Shown here: piece after piece, positions 23,741-31,798 of the stretch | Position numbering within the stretch: the first letter of the stretch is position 1 | Layout: every line of letters starts with the position of its first letter | NCBI GenBank assembly: GCA_947174665.1 | Contig: CAMWJV010000017.1 | Location: 1-38,334, forward strand | Direction: 5' to 3' | From: an uncultured Lachnospiraceae bacterium | GTDB taxonomy: Bacteria; Bacillota; Clostridia; Lachnospirales; Lachnospiraceae | Length of the DNA: 38,334 nt | Program-made: the position numbers and the translations under genes | Notes under the pieces: generated by a model | Database searches by the model: none | What the model saw: only the letters and a program-made list of their open reading frames with translations | What the model was told of the DNA's origin: nothing

Positions 23741-24613
23741 TTATTCCTTGATGCCGGAGGATGCCATAGTCTCAATAATATTGCTCTGGCAGAGCATAAA
23801 CAGCACAATAGGCACCACCATCATGATCACCGTCACCGCCGCCGTCGCACCTGAGCGGGAGATTCCCGCCGCGGAAATCTGGCTTAACGCATAGGATAAG
23901 GTTTTTAATTTCTCGCTGTAAATGTAGTTGGAACCCTGCATATTCCACAGATCCTGAAAACAGAAAATGATCAGCGTCAGCCAGGCCGGTTTCACCTGTG
24001 GCATTGCAACCCGGAAAAACGTGGTGACTTCACCGGCTCCGTCAATTCGCGCCGCCTCCAGCAGCGCATCCGGAACCTGCTCCATAAACTGCTTCATGAG
24101 AAAAAGACCCAAAGGTTTTGCAATAGCCGGCAGAATCAGAGATACATAGCTGTCCAGCCAGCCCATTTTGGACATTATCAGGTAGTTTGGTATGGCGGTC
24201 ACCTGGGCGGAAAACATCAGCGCGGTGACTATCACGCCGAAAATAAGGTTCCGTCCCGGACATTTATGCTTCGCCAGCGCATATGCACACATGCTGGCAA
24301 TCAGGAGATGTCCAATCGTGCCCACGATGGTAATAAATACCGTATTAAAGGCATATCTGGTAAAGGGCACCCAGGATTGGCTCATCAGGATAAACACATC
24401 ATGAAAATTATCCATCGTAGGATTTTTTACCAAAAATTTCGGCGGAAAGACAAACAGCTCCTCCAGAGGCTTCAGGGAGTTGGAGACAGAGAGCACAATG
24501 GGCAGTCCCATAAAAACTCCCAGCATTGCCAGAAACAAAAAGCTTACCGCATCCCCGGCATGGGAATGGCTGGCCTTTGCCCGTTTTCTGTGTCTGAAAT
24601 AGATATTTGACAT
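23741..24613 (-). CDS. Carbohydrate ABC transporter permease (MalG type)
   Basis: The 290-residue protein has six predicted membrane helices and the EAA loop 'LEAARIDGAGEVTTFFRVAMP'. The C-terminal end, 'QSNIIETMASSGIKE', is typical of MalG-type permeases. It starts one base after the stop of its partner permease gene (TGA then ATG), a clear case of translational coupling. The pair should work with the 964-residue binding protein encoded just upstream. Confidence 0.94.
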   Translation of the reverse strand: MSNIYFRHRKRAKASHSHAGDAVSFLFLAMLGVFMGLPIVLSVSNSLKPLEELFVFPPKFLVKNPTMDNFHDVFILMSQSWVPFTRYAFNTVFITIVGTIGHLLIASMCAYALAKHKCPGRNLIFGVIVTALMFSAQVTAIPNYLIMSKMGWLDSYVSLILPAIAKPLGLFLMKQFMEQVPDALLEAARIDGAGEVTTFFRVAMPQVKPAWLTLIIFCFQDLWNMQGSNYIYSEKLKTLSYALSQISAAGISRSGATAAVTVIMMVVPIVLFMLCQSNIIETMASSGIKE

Positions 24614-24614
24614 A

Positions 24615-25574
24615 TCAGCTTCCCACCTTTCCCAGAAATTTCTGTATCAGCTTGTTGCAGGCGATCATCACCACAAACAGCAGCGTTGCGATGGCGGAAG
24701 CATAGCCCATTTCGAAGCGCACACTGCCGTAGTCCACCAGATGAGATACAACCGTATGCACACAGTATTTCACGCTGGGGAAGCCCGCCAGGGCAGCAAT
24801 CTGATCGTGAATGGCAAAGGACGCTGTCACCGTCATAACGGCACCGAACATGAGCTGCTCTTTCATTGCGGGGAGAGTGATATACCACAATTCCTGGAAA
24901 CGGTTCTTCACCCCGTCCATATAGCCTGCCTCATACAGGGATTTGTCCACGTTCTGCAGTCCGGCGATAAAGGAAAGGAAACCTGTTCCCATGCTCATCC
25001 ACAGCACCACCACAATACAGATGATCATGCAGTACTTATCATTTTCAAACCATAAAATTGCCTGGCTGGTAAGACCCAGCTTCATGAGCCAGCCGTTTGC
25101 AATACCGTATATATCGCTGGAAAAAATGAACTTCCAGATAATATACGCCTGCCCCGATATGGTGGGCGCATAGAATAAAAGCGTCATAAAAGCTCTCAGT
25201 TTTGAATTTTTTATGTCGTTTATCATCCACGCGATAAACAGCGCCAGAAAGTAACCCACCGGTCCCGTAATGATGGCGAACACAAAGGTGTTTTTCACCG
25301 CAGTAAGAAAAATATCATCCGCAAAAAACAGGTCTATGTAATTCTGCAGACCTACAAATTTCGGCGGCTCCAGCACGTTAAAATATGTAAAGCCAAGCCC
25401 AATGGAAATACATACCGGCAGCAGATAAAACAGGATAAACAATAGACAGTACGGCGCCATCAAAAGATAGGGCGTCCTGTTGCGCCTGACCGCGCGAAAA
25501 AGTTCCCGCCGCTTTATTTTTCCGTATGCCAGAAGCAGCGGCAGCAAAGGCTTTTTTTCTTTCCTCTCCTCCAT
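24615..25574 (-). CDS. Carbohydrate ABC transporter permease (MalF type)
   Basis: The 319-residue protein has a Lys-rich start, then 'YLLMAPYCLLFILFYLLPV', the usual first helix of MalF/LacF-like permeases, about six helices in all and the EAA loop 'YEAGYMDGVKNRFQELWYITLP'. It lies 9 bases after the large binding-protein gene and is coupled to the following MalG-type gene. Substrate inferred as galactan-derived oligosaccharide. Confidence 0.94.
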   Translation of the reverse strand: MEERKEKKPLLPLLLAYGKIKRRELFRAVRRNRTPYLLMAPYCLLFILFYLLPVCISIGLGFTYFNVLEPPKFVGLQNYIDLFFADDIFLTAVKNTFVFAIITGPVGYFLALFIAWMINDIKNSKLRAFMTLLFYAPTISGQAYIIWKFIFSSDIYGIANGWLMKLGLTSQAILWFENDKYCMIICIVVVLWMSMGTGFLSFIAGLQNVDKSLYEAGYMDGVKNRFQELWYITLPAMKEQLMFGAVMTVTASFAIHDQIAALAGFPSVKYCVHTVVSHLVDYGSVRFEMGYASAIATLLFVVMIACNKLIQKFLGKVGS

Positions 25575-25583
25575 AAGGCCCCC

Positions 25584-28478
25584 CTATCTTGTATTCAGAC
25601 CGAACTCACGGCGCTTGCTGGTAATCTCATCATTGATGATATTCACAATATCCTGTAAAACCTCCCGCGGGTCTTCCTTGTCGTCGTACACTGTATAAAA
25701 TGCGTTCTTTATGTTTCTCTCCAGATAATAGCTTCCCGGTATCTGCGGAATTGCCTTTACCCACTCCAGCTGTGCCGAAAGCTGCCTGTAATCTGCCGCT
25801 GCCCAGGGCAGATTTTCCAGCGCCTCCAGATTCGCGGTGGCCACACGGCCCGCCACTCCCAGCACATTTTCAATCTCATTGCCGTAGTCAGTCTGGGTAT
25901 CTCCGCTCATCCACCATTTCAAAAATTCCCAGCCCTGATCCTGTTTTGTACTGGTAGCCATCAGAACGGATGCTGTCTCCCACGCGGATACGCTGTGATC
26001 GATGGTGCCATCCTCCCTCTCATAGCCGGGAACCACTGTAAAGCCCCACAGTCCCTTGATCTCCGGCGCAAAGACGGACAGATAGTTGTAGTTTGTATAA
26101 TCCCCGATGGCAAGGGGCATTTCTCCTGTGCGAAACCGGTTTGCAAAATCGTAAGAGATTGGCATGTTGTAATCACTGTAATTGCCGGACCACCGTTTAA
26201 ACGCGGCAATGGCCTCCTCACTGTCCAGGGCACTTGCAGTATCATCTTCGGTGTAATACCTGCCGCCCCACTGGTACAGGAACATGGCATAAGAGGTATA
26301 ATCCGGGATAATGCCCACATTCATATTCCTTTTCTGGATGACCGCCAGCGCGTCATAAAAATCATCCCAGGTCTGGGGTATATCCACCCCTAAGTCCGCC
26401 AGAATGTCGGCTCTGTAAAACATCACATGGAAGGACATTGTCTGGGGCAGGGCATACACACCCCCGTTATAGGTGAACTGGGTCAGCGCATCCTCATAAA
26501 ACCAATCCGCCACCTCGTCAAAATCTGAAAATCGGGTCAGATCCACTGCCGCATTGCGCAGAGCATAATTGACCGGCTCCACCCCCGCCACATTCAGCGC
26601 CACATCCGGACCTTCTCCGGCCAGCGTTGCGGACAAAAGCACGTCTTTATTCACAAGCTTTACATTTACCGCGATTCCTTTCTGAGGCACGAAATAGTTA
26701 TCCACCAGGTCCTTGATCACCGTGGCCTGATCCCGCCCGCTGCCAGATTGGCTGGTAATTGCCGTAGAATCCGCGAGGATCCAGACCTCCAGCGCTTCCT
26801 CCTCGCTGTACACATTCCCGATACTGTCATAATCCTCCACAAAGCTGGCCGCAAATTGTTTTGCCTCATGGGCCAGAGACCGGAAAAAACCCGGTTTCAC
26901 CTCCGGCAGTTCCGCTCCCGGCGCATTGACCAGAATGTAATCTATTTCCAGAGGCTGCTCCTTCATGGAGAGCTCCCAGGAGCTCAGCGCCACAATATTG
27001 TCCTTAAATGCCGACCACTGTTTTGCAATCTTCTTGGGATTCTCCGTCATGATCTTAAGCTGGTTCACCAGATTTTCAATGGTGGCTGCCTGGCTTCCCC
27101 TGGAGCCTTCCGCATACCTGTCCACCATCTCCTTAAGCCCCTGCATGACCACATATTGCTCTTCCAGAATCCTGAGAGCCTCCGGTGTCTTTGTCTCCAG
27201 CTGATAATCCCGGAAGGTATCGGGAGAGCTGCCTATCACCATCAGAAGCTGTCGGTAGGCACTGTTCAGATTCGCCACGCAGGCATCCGCTACTCTGAGA
27301 ATCTCTGAGAGCGAATCGTCCATGGCCACTTCAAAAGTGACGGAATGCTTTCCCTCCGTAAGATAAAACTCATAAGCCCCTGTCTCGTCCCCCAGCGCAG
27401 TAATCCGCCAGGCATTCTCATAGTAGAACGAAAGCTGCGCCGCCTCCTGAAAGGGCACTTCCCCGTCAATGTAAAGAGACCGCACTACGGTAACACCCTG
27501 GTTCACATTCTGACGGTACTTCACATCAAGCTCATAAAGTCCGTCACAGGGTACTTCAATCTCCCATGTGATCCATTGCCCGCATATCCGCCAGTTGGAA
27601 CCGCCGATGGTGTTGAGCTTTGTCTTTGCCGCGTCATATGGCTCCGTCAACGGAGATGTCCTGTCTGTGATGGGATAAAGAGTAGAATCGGACTTCCGAA
27701 AGGCCGCCTCCCCCTGAATCTTGACAGGATTCATCACCACTTTCTCACATCCCGCCGCCTGGTTCGCCGCGCGGTACTCCTCGTATGACGGAATATCCTT
27801 TTCCTGTGTCAGAATGATCTTTCCGACCACCATTGGCTCCTGGGTGGATTCCAGTGTTATGGTGTTAATCCCCTTCTCGAAGTAAAACTGTAAGGCCTCC
27901 CGGTAAAAACCTTCGCTGTCCTTCACATACACATCCATCCACTCCGGTGCTTCCCGCTGCTTCGGACGCACATCATTTCCCCTGACATCCGGCACAATCT
28001 CTCCTGCGCTCTCCCAGATGCGGGAAAATTCCAGATACTGTGCATTTGAATAAGGAACCTGGCCGTTGATCAAAAGGGTGCGGGCTATCTTGTTGTTCTT
28101 TCCCTCCACCGGATAATACACAAGCTCAAGATTATACAGTCCTGCCTCTTCTGCCGCCACCTCATAGGTGATGCTGCCTTCCTCCAGAGTCATGGCACAG
28201 GCATTGCCAAGGCCTTCATAATCCTCCAAACGCTGAAACCCTTCCGATGCCCGGGCAAAATCTCCGCCGTATATTACAATCTCCGTCTGCGGATGTACTG
28301 CATCCCCATGGTTCGAGAGATAAGCTTCATAAGAGTCTGCATCCTGTATCACCGAGAGCAGCGCGTCATAATCAATCTCATCGCTCTTATGGGCTGTCTG
28401 TCCTTTTATGGAGCAAAACAGACCTGCAAGTATTCCTGTCAGAAACAGCCCTGTTACTATTTGCTTCTTCCTTCCCAT
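25584..28478 (-). CDS. Large solute-binding protein with two N-terminal beta-sandwich-like modules
   Basis: The ATG with GGAGAGGTGG upstream gives 964 residues; an earlier frame extension is not supported. An N-terminal hydrophobic segment (6-24) ends without a proper lipobox, so it may stay as a membrane anchor. Two modules follow (about 80-225 and 252-385), each with the pattern 'ITYEV/ITWEI', 'GLY.LE/D', a basic strand, then 'LLINGQVP/LYIDGEVP', as in CBM6/CBM35-like jelly rolls. A helical stretch (about 390-545) leads to a standard extracellular solute-binding domain (about 560-964: 'VKLVNKDVLLSATLAGEGPDV', 'MFYRADILADLGVDIPQTWDDF', 'RFRTGEMPLAIGDYTNYN'). It belongs to the long binding proteins seen with DUF5696 and YIP1 genes. 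It should serve the permease pair encoded after it. Confidence 0.88.
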   Translation of the reverse strand: MGRKKQIVTGLFLTGILAGLFCSIKGQTAHKSDEIDYDALLSVIQDADSYEAYLSNHGDAVHPQTEIVIYGGDFARASEGFQRLEDYEGLGNACAMTLEEGSITYEVAAEEAGLYNLELVYYPVEGKNNKIARTLLINGQVPYSNAQYLEFSRIWESAGEIVPDVRGNDVRPKQREAPEWMDVYVKDSEGFYREALQFYFEKGINTITLESTQEPMVVGKIILTQEKDIPSYEEYRAANQAAGCEKVVMNPVKIQGEAAFRKSDSTLYPITDRTSPLTEPYDAAKTKLNTIGGSNWRICGQWITWEIEVPCDGLYELDVKYRQNVNQGVTVVRSLYIDGEVPFQEAAQLSFYYENAWRITALGDETGAYEFYLTEGKHSVTFEVAMDDSLSEILRVADACVANLNSAYRQLLMVIGSSPDTFRDYQLETKTPEALRILEEQYVVMQGLKEMVDRYAEGSRGSQAATIENLVNQLKIMTENPKKIAKQWSAFKDNIVALSSWELSMKEQPLEIDYILVNAPGAELPEVKPGFFRSLAHEAKQFAASFVEDYDSIGNVYSEEEALEVWILADSTAITSQSGSGRDQATVIKDLVDNYFVPQKGIAVNVKLVNKDVLLSATLAGEGPDVALNVAGVEPVNYALRNAAVDLTRFSDFDEVADWFYEDALTQFTYNGGVYALPQTMSFHVMFYRADILADLGVDIPQTWDDFYDALAVIQKRNMNVGIIPDYTSYAMFLYQWGGRYYTEDDTASALDSEEAIAAFKRWSGNYSDYNMPISYDFANRFRTGEMPLAIGDYTNYNYLSVFAPEIKGLWGFTVVPGYEREDGTIDHSVSAWETASVLMATSTKQDQGWEFLKWWMSGDTQTDYGNEIENVLGVAGRVATANLEALENLPWAAADYRQLSAQLEWVKAIPQIPGSYYLERNIKNAFYTVYDDKEDPREVLQDIVNIINDEITSKRREFGLNTR

Positions 28479-28503
28479 ATTCCACCTCTCCGCATTTTCT
28501 CCT

Positions 28504-29559
28504 TCACACAATCCCAAAGCGAGCATGTTCGCTTACGTCCGTGGAAGGCTTGTACGCCGCAAAGTTTGTAGATTCCTTGATCAGGAGCTTATAACCCAAA
28601 ACCTTCTTTTTCTCACAGGGAAGTCCTTCCAGCAGCCGAAGCAGCATATTTCCCGCCGCTCTCCCCATCTCCCGAATGTCAAAGTCAAGACTGGTGATAG
28701 CGGGATGGTATTCATTGAGTACCATACTGTTGTAAAAAGAAGCCACCCGTACATCCCGCGGCACCGTCACACCAATTTCCCTGAAATAATCAAGGAGCGA
28801 CAGACAGATACTGTCATCGCTGCATATGATGCACTCCACCTGCTCCTTCAAAATGTCCAGCACTACCTTCTCCAACACATTCCTGTCCGCCGCATTCTCC
28901 GCAATGAGATGCCTTTCAATAGGAATATTGTTTTCTCTGAGAGCTGCCAGATAGCCGTCCCTGCGGTCCTGAGATACCATCTGGCGCAGATCCGCACAGA
29001 GAAGCGCCATCCTGCGGGTTCCCATCTTGATCAGGTTATCCGTCAGGTCATGACAGCCTCCCCGCTGATCCACATCCACCTGGTAAACCGATTCATCCTG
29101 GCAGTTTCCCGTCACCACAAAAGGCACCTGCTTTTCCTTCAGATACATTATGTCAGCCCAGTTTTCAAGAACCCTGGTCAGGATCACCCCGTCAACCTTA
29201 TGACGCCTTATGATGTCGCGCAGCGCGCTTATGTCGTCTGAACGGGTCTTCACCAAGATGATGTTATAGTCCCGGATTACAAAGAAATCATAAAGGGTCA
29301 TGATCATCCGTGTAAAATAGGGCAGCTCGGCATAATCACCCTCCCCCGGTATTGTCACGCAGATGTTCATTGTCTTCTTATCCGAAAACTTCGATGTGCG
29401 GATATGCGGTGTTTTGCCGCTTTCCGCTATGTATTCCAGGATACGGCTTTTAGTCGCATCGCTCACTCTGCCCTTCCCTGATATTGCCCTTGAGACGGTG
29501 GAGGAAGACATCCCAAGCTCCTCGGCAATTTCGGATATGCTCATTTTGTCACTTTCCAT
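28504..29559 (-). CDS. LacI-family transcriptional regulator, first gene of the galactan operon
   Basis: The 351-residue protein has an N-terminal LacI helix-turn-helix ('MSISEIAEELGMSSSTVSRA', 6-25) with the hinge region near 45-55, and a periplasmic-binding-like effector domain ('VDGVILTRV', 'DLTDNLIKMGTRRMALL', 'IICSDDSICLSLLDYFREIG', 'ITSLDFDIREMGRAAGNMLLRLL'). It probably represses its own operon and responds to a galacto-oligosaccharide. TTGCGCA-type palindromes upstream are candidate operators. The last ten or so residues ('EHARFGIV') are encoded by a repeat related to intergenic element C, so the native C-terminus may have been replaced. The ATG has AAAGGGA 7 bases upstream. Confidence 0.93.
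   Translation of the reverse strand: MESDKMSISEIAEELGMSSSTVSRAISGKGRVSDATKSRILEYIAESGKTPHIRTSKFSDKKTMNICVTIPGEGDYAELPYFTRMIMTLYDFFVIRDYNIILVKTRSDDISALRDIIRRHKVDGVILTRVLENWADIMYLKEKQVPFVVTGNCQDESVYQVDVDQRGGCHDLTDNLIKMGTRRMALLCADLRQMVSQDRRDGYLAALRENNIPIERHLIAENAADRNVLEKVVLDILKEQVECIICSDDSICLSLLDYFREIGVTVPRDVRVASFYNSMVLNEYHPAITSLDFDIREMGRAAGNMLLRLLEGLPCEKKKVLGYKLLIKESTNFAAYKPSTDVSEHARFGIV
28507..28535 (-). repeat. Partial copy of the intergenic element, inside the end of the LacI gene
   Basis: The 14-mer CACAATCCCAAAGC (28507-28520) is identical to 18073-18086 in element C. In both places it adjoins a small hairpin (AAGCGA/TCGCTT here, AAGCCAAC/GTTGGCTT in C). Here it encodes the last residues of the LacI protein. 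Confidence 0.65.
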
Positions 29560-29598
29560 AATTTTTTCCCTTTATATTGCTCCCAACATTATTTAACG

Positions 29599-29670
29599 GT
29601 AACTGCTCAGATCCAACCTCGAAAACACTGCGTGTTTCCTCGGTGTTTGGCTCTCGCTCTGAACAGTTAC
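29599..29670 (-). repeat. Long stem-loop in the leader of the LacI gene
   Basis: Arms of 13 bases (29599-29611 and 29658-29670) pair fully on the minus strand with one G-U wobble; on the plus strand the same position is a C-A mismatch. A nested AAACAC/GTGTTT stem lies inside. The arm core AACTGTTC recurs in the hairpin at 34016-34040. No T-run follows, so it is not a terminator. Confidence 0.6.
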
Positions 29671-29673
29671 ATT

Positions 29674-29840
29674 TTGCACAATTGCGCATACTTTAACCTA
29701 TACCTTTATGATACAACATTGCAGGTTTGCGCGGAATTGGCAATAAAATACAAAGATTCCGCACCCGCTTCATCTCTTTCCGACAAGGCAGATGCCATTT
29801 TCCTTTGCGCAATAATTGTTTTGCGCACATATTTTGCGCA
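29674..29840 (-). promoter_or_regulatory. Cluster of TTGCGCA operator-like sites upstream of the LacI gene
   Basis: Near-palindromic TTGCACAATTGCGCA lies at 29674-29688. A related TTGCGCGGAATTGGCAA begins at 29727, and TTGCGCA repeats at 29805, 29821 and 29834 with AATT-type centres nearby. Spacing and symmetry suit LacI-family binding. I find only weak promoter elements here, so the transcription start is not assigned. Confidence 0.45.
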
Positions 29841-29847
29841 CACAAAA

Positions 29848-29869
29848 AAGGCCAGCCTGAGCTGACCTT
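29848..29869 (-). terminator. Terminator of the alpha-galactoside operon
   Basis: On the minus strand a 9-base-pair stem (AAGGTCAGC/GCTGGCCTT, one G-U pair) with a 4-base loop is followed by CCTTTTTT. It lies 20 bases after the amylosucrase-like gene. The plus strand also has a T-run, but pairing is better on the minus strand. Confidence 0.8.
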
Positions 29870-29888
29870 CTTTTATTTTTTTGCCATA

Positions 29889-31778
29889 TCAACGCGCCGT
29901 TACTTTTTCATCCCGTTTCAGATACAGAAAACCATAGGCGGAAATATCCACTCCGGCGGCTTTCCTCTTTTCTCCGGACAGCATATCCGTATATATCCCG
30001 TCTGTCTCATTTATCCATGCAGTTCTGTCATGTTCACTGAAATTAAATATTCCAAGTATTTTCTCGCCTTCAAAATATCTTCCGATGCACAGCACCCCCG
30101 GGTCAAAAGTGTCGATGGTCCATGTATCCGCCCGGCATATAAATACTTTTTCTGACTTTCTTATCTTCTCCAGCTGTCCCAGCCTGTCAAAAATCCGTCC
30201 CTGCACACTGGTTTTGTCATTAATCCGCTCTGCCAGCTTCCAATCCATGGCCCCTCGGTGGATATAACGTGAGTCATCGGCTTTGTCCGGATTTTCTTTA
30301 TATGTGTAATCGTTCACCTGACCAACCTCATCACCGCTGTAGAGCACGGGGATTCCGGACTGCATAAACATATATGCATGGAGCATTACATCCAGCCTGA
30401 CAGCTCTTTCCATTGCCTCCTCATCCTGCTCAGATTCCGCTTTTTCGATGCCGCACATGGATGCGGTGGTTCCGCAGAAGCGGGCATCCCCTGTTACCGG
30501 ATCGGCATTGTACAGCTCCCCTCTGCTGTTGCTGTCACCCTCCAATCCTTGAAAATAGCGGTTCAGATACTCTTTGTGAGAACGCTCTCCAATCCCCTCT
30601 TCAAACAGAGTTTCATAATCAAGGCCCCATCCGATATCGTCATGACAACGCAGATAGTTCAAAAACACATATTCCTTTGGCAGTCCGTTCACAATATCCA
30701 ACTGCTTTTTCAGAAGGCGCACATCCCGGGTCGCCACCGTATGCCAGGTTGTAGCCATCGTCGTCACATTATAGAGCATATGGCATTCCGGTTTCTCCAC
30801 CGTTCCGAAATACGGCACCACCTTCTCCGGCTCCATGACCACCTCGCCCAGCAACAGCACTCCCGGACAGACAATCTCGCTGATCATACGCATCATCCGC
30901 ACAATGGTGTGTACCTGCTTCAGATTCCGGCAGCTTGTGTTCAGTTCCTTCCAGATGTATGGAACCGCATCTATGCGCACAATATCAATTCCACGGTTTG
31001 CCAGATACAGGAAATTGTACATCATTTCATTAAATACACGGGGATTCCTGTAATTCAGATCCCACTGATAAGGATAAAACGATGTCATGACATAGTGCTG
31101 TGCATCCGGCAGCCATGTAAAATTCCCCGGGGCCGTCGTGGGAAATACCTGGGGCACCGTCTTTTCATACAGGTTGGGAATATGGTCGCTGTCAAAGAAA
31201 AAATAGCGGCTCATATACTCTCCGTCACCCTGCCGTGCCTTTTTTGCCCACTCATGATCTTCCGAAGTATGGTTCATCACAAAATCCATGCAGACTTGAA
31301 TGCCCTTTTTATGGCAGGCGGCTGTCAGGCTATCCAAATCCTCCATGGAGCCCAGATTTTTTTGCACTTTCCTGAAATCCGATACCGCATATCCGCCGTC
31401 GGATCGGCCTTTTGGCGTTTCAAGAAAGGGCATCAGGTGAATATAGTTCACATTGCTCTGTTCCAGATAATCCAGCCGGGCCTCCACACCTTTCATATTT
31501 CCCGCGAAATTATCTATATAAAACATCATCCCCAGCATGTCATTCTGTTTATACCAGTCATGACATTTTTCGCGGCTCAAGTCCATGGATCTTAATTCCC
31601 GATTCCGCTCCTTGTAGAAGACTTCCATTCTTTCTGTTAATTCGGCAAACATGGAGCTGTTGTCATACAGCTCCATATAAAGCCAACGGAGTTCATCATG
31701 GTACCTCTCCAGCCTACTTATATAAATTTGTTCCGCATCCTTGCAATTTTTATCCGCCACAACAGCACCCTCCCGCAT
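29889..31778 (-). CDS. Amylosucrase-like GH13 enzyme acting on sucrose
   Basis: The 629-residue protein aligns by eye with Neisseria amylosucrase over its length: 'YIDNFAGNMKGVEARLDYL', 'HLMPFLETPKGRSDGGYAVS', 'VMNHTSEDHEWA', 'SFYPYQWDLNYRNPRVF', 'LRCHDDIGWGLD' and 'IPVLYSGDEVGQVNDYTY'. The nucleophile is Asp270 ('VRIDAVPYIWKE'), the acid/base Glu312 ('LLLGEVV'), and His379-Asp380 stabilise the transition state. Such enzymes cleave sucrose and pass glucose to an alpha-glucan, to water or to another acceptor. After GH36 removes galactose from raffinose, sucrose would be its substrate, which fits the operon. No signal peptide, so cytoplasmic. A GTG six codons in has an equally good GGGAGG site, so the true start is uncertain by six residues. 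Confidence 0.9.
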   Translation of the reverse strand: MREGAVVADKNCKDAEQIYISRLERYHDELRWLYMELYDNSSMFAELTERMEVFYKERNRELRSMDLSREKCHDWYKQNDMLGMMFYIDNFAGNMKGVEARLDYLEQSNVNYIHLMPFLETPKGRSDGGYAVSDFRKVQKNLGSMEDLDSLTAACHKKGIQVCMDFVMNHTSEDHEWAKKARQGDGEYMSRYFFFDSDHIPNLYEKTVPQVFPTTAPGNFTWLPDAQHYVMTSFYPYQWDLNYRNPRVFNEMMYNFLYLANRGIDIVRIDAVPYIWKELNTSCRNLKQVHTIVRMMRMISEIVCPGVLLLGEVVMEPEKVVPYFGTVEKPECHMLYNVTTMATTWHTVATRDVRLLKKQLDIVNGLPKEYVFLNYLRCHDDIGWGLDYETLFEEGIGERSHKEYLNRYFQGLEGDSNSRGELYNADPVTGDARFCGTTASMCGIEKAESEQDEEAMERAVRLDVMLHAYMFMQSGIPVLYSGDEVGQVNDYTYKENPDKADDSRYIHRGAMDWKLAERINDKTSVQGRIFDRLGQLEKIRKSEKVFICRADTWTIDTFDPGVLCIGRYFEGEKILGIFNFSEHDRTAWINETDGIYTDMLSGEKRKAAGVDISAYGFLYLKRDEKVTAR

Positions 31779-31798
31779 TTTGCCCCTTCAAACATCCT

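Noticed and set aside
29674..29840. TTGCGCA repeats as replication iterons or a CRISPR-like array
   Set aside because: The units are short, unevenly spaced and near-palindromic. No replication gene or constant-length spacers are present; regulator binding sites fit better.
30378..31595. Long open frame on the plus strand (405 codons)
   Set aside because: It lies antisense to the amylosucrase-like gene, shows no recognisable domain, and its residue make-up (His, Cys and Ile rich) is that of a reverse-strand shadow.
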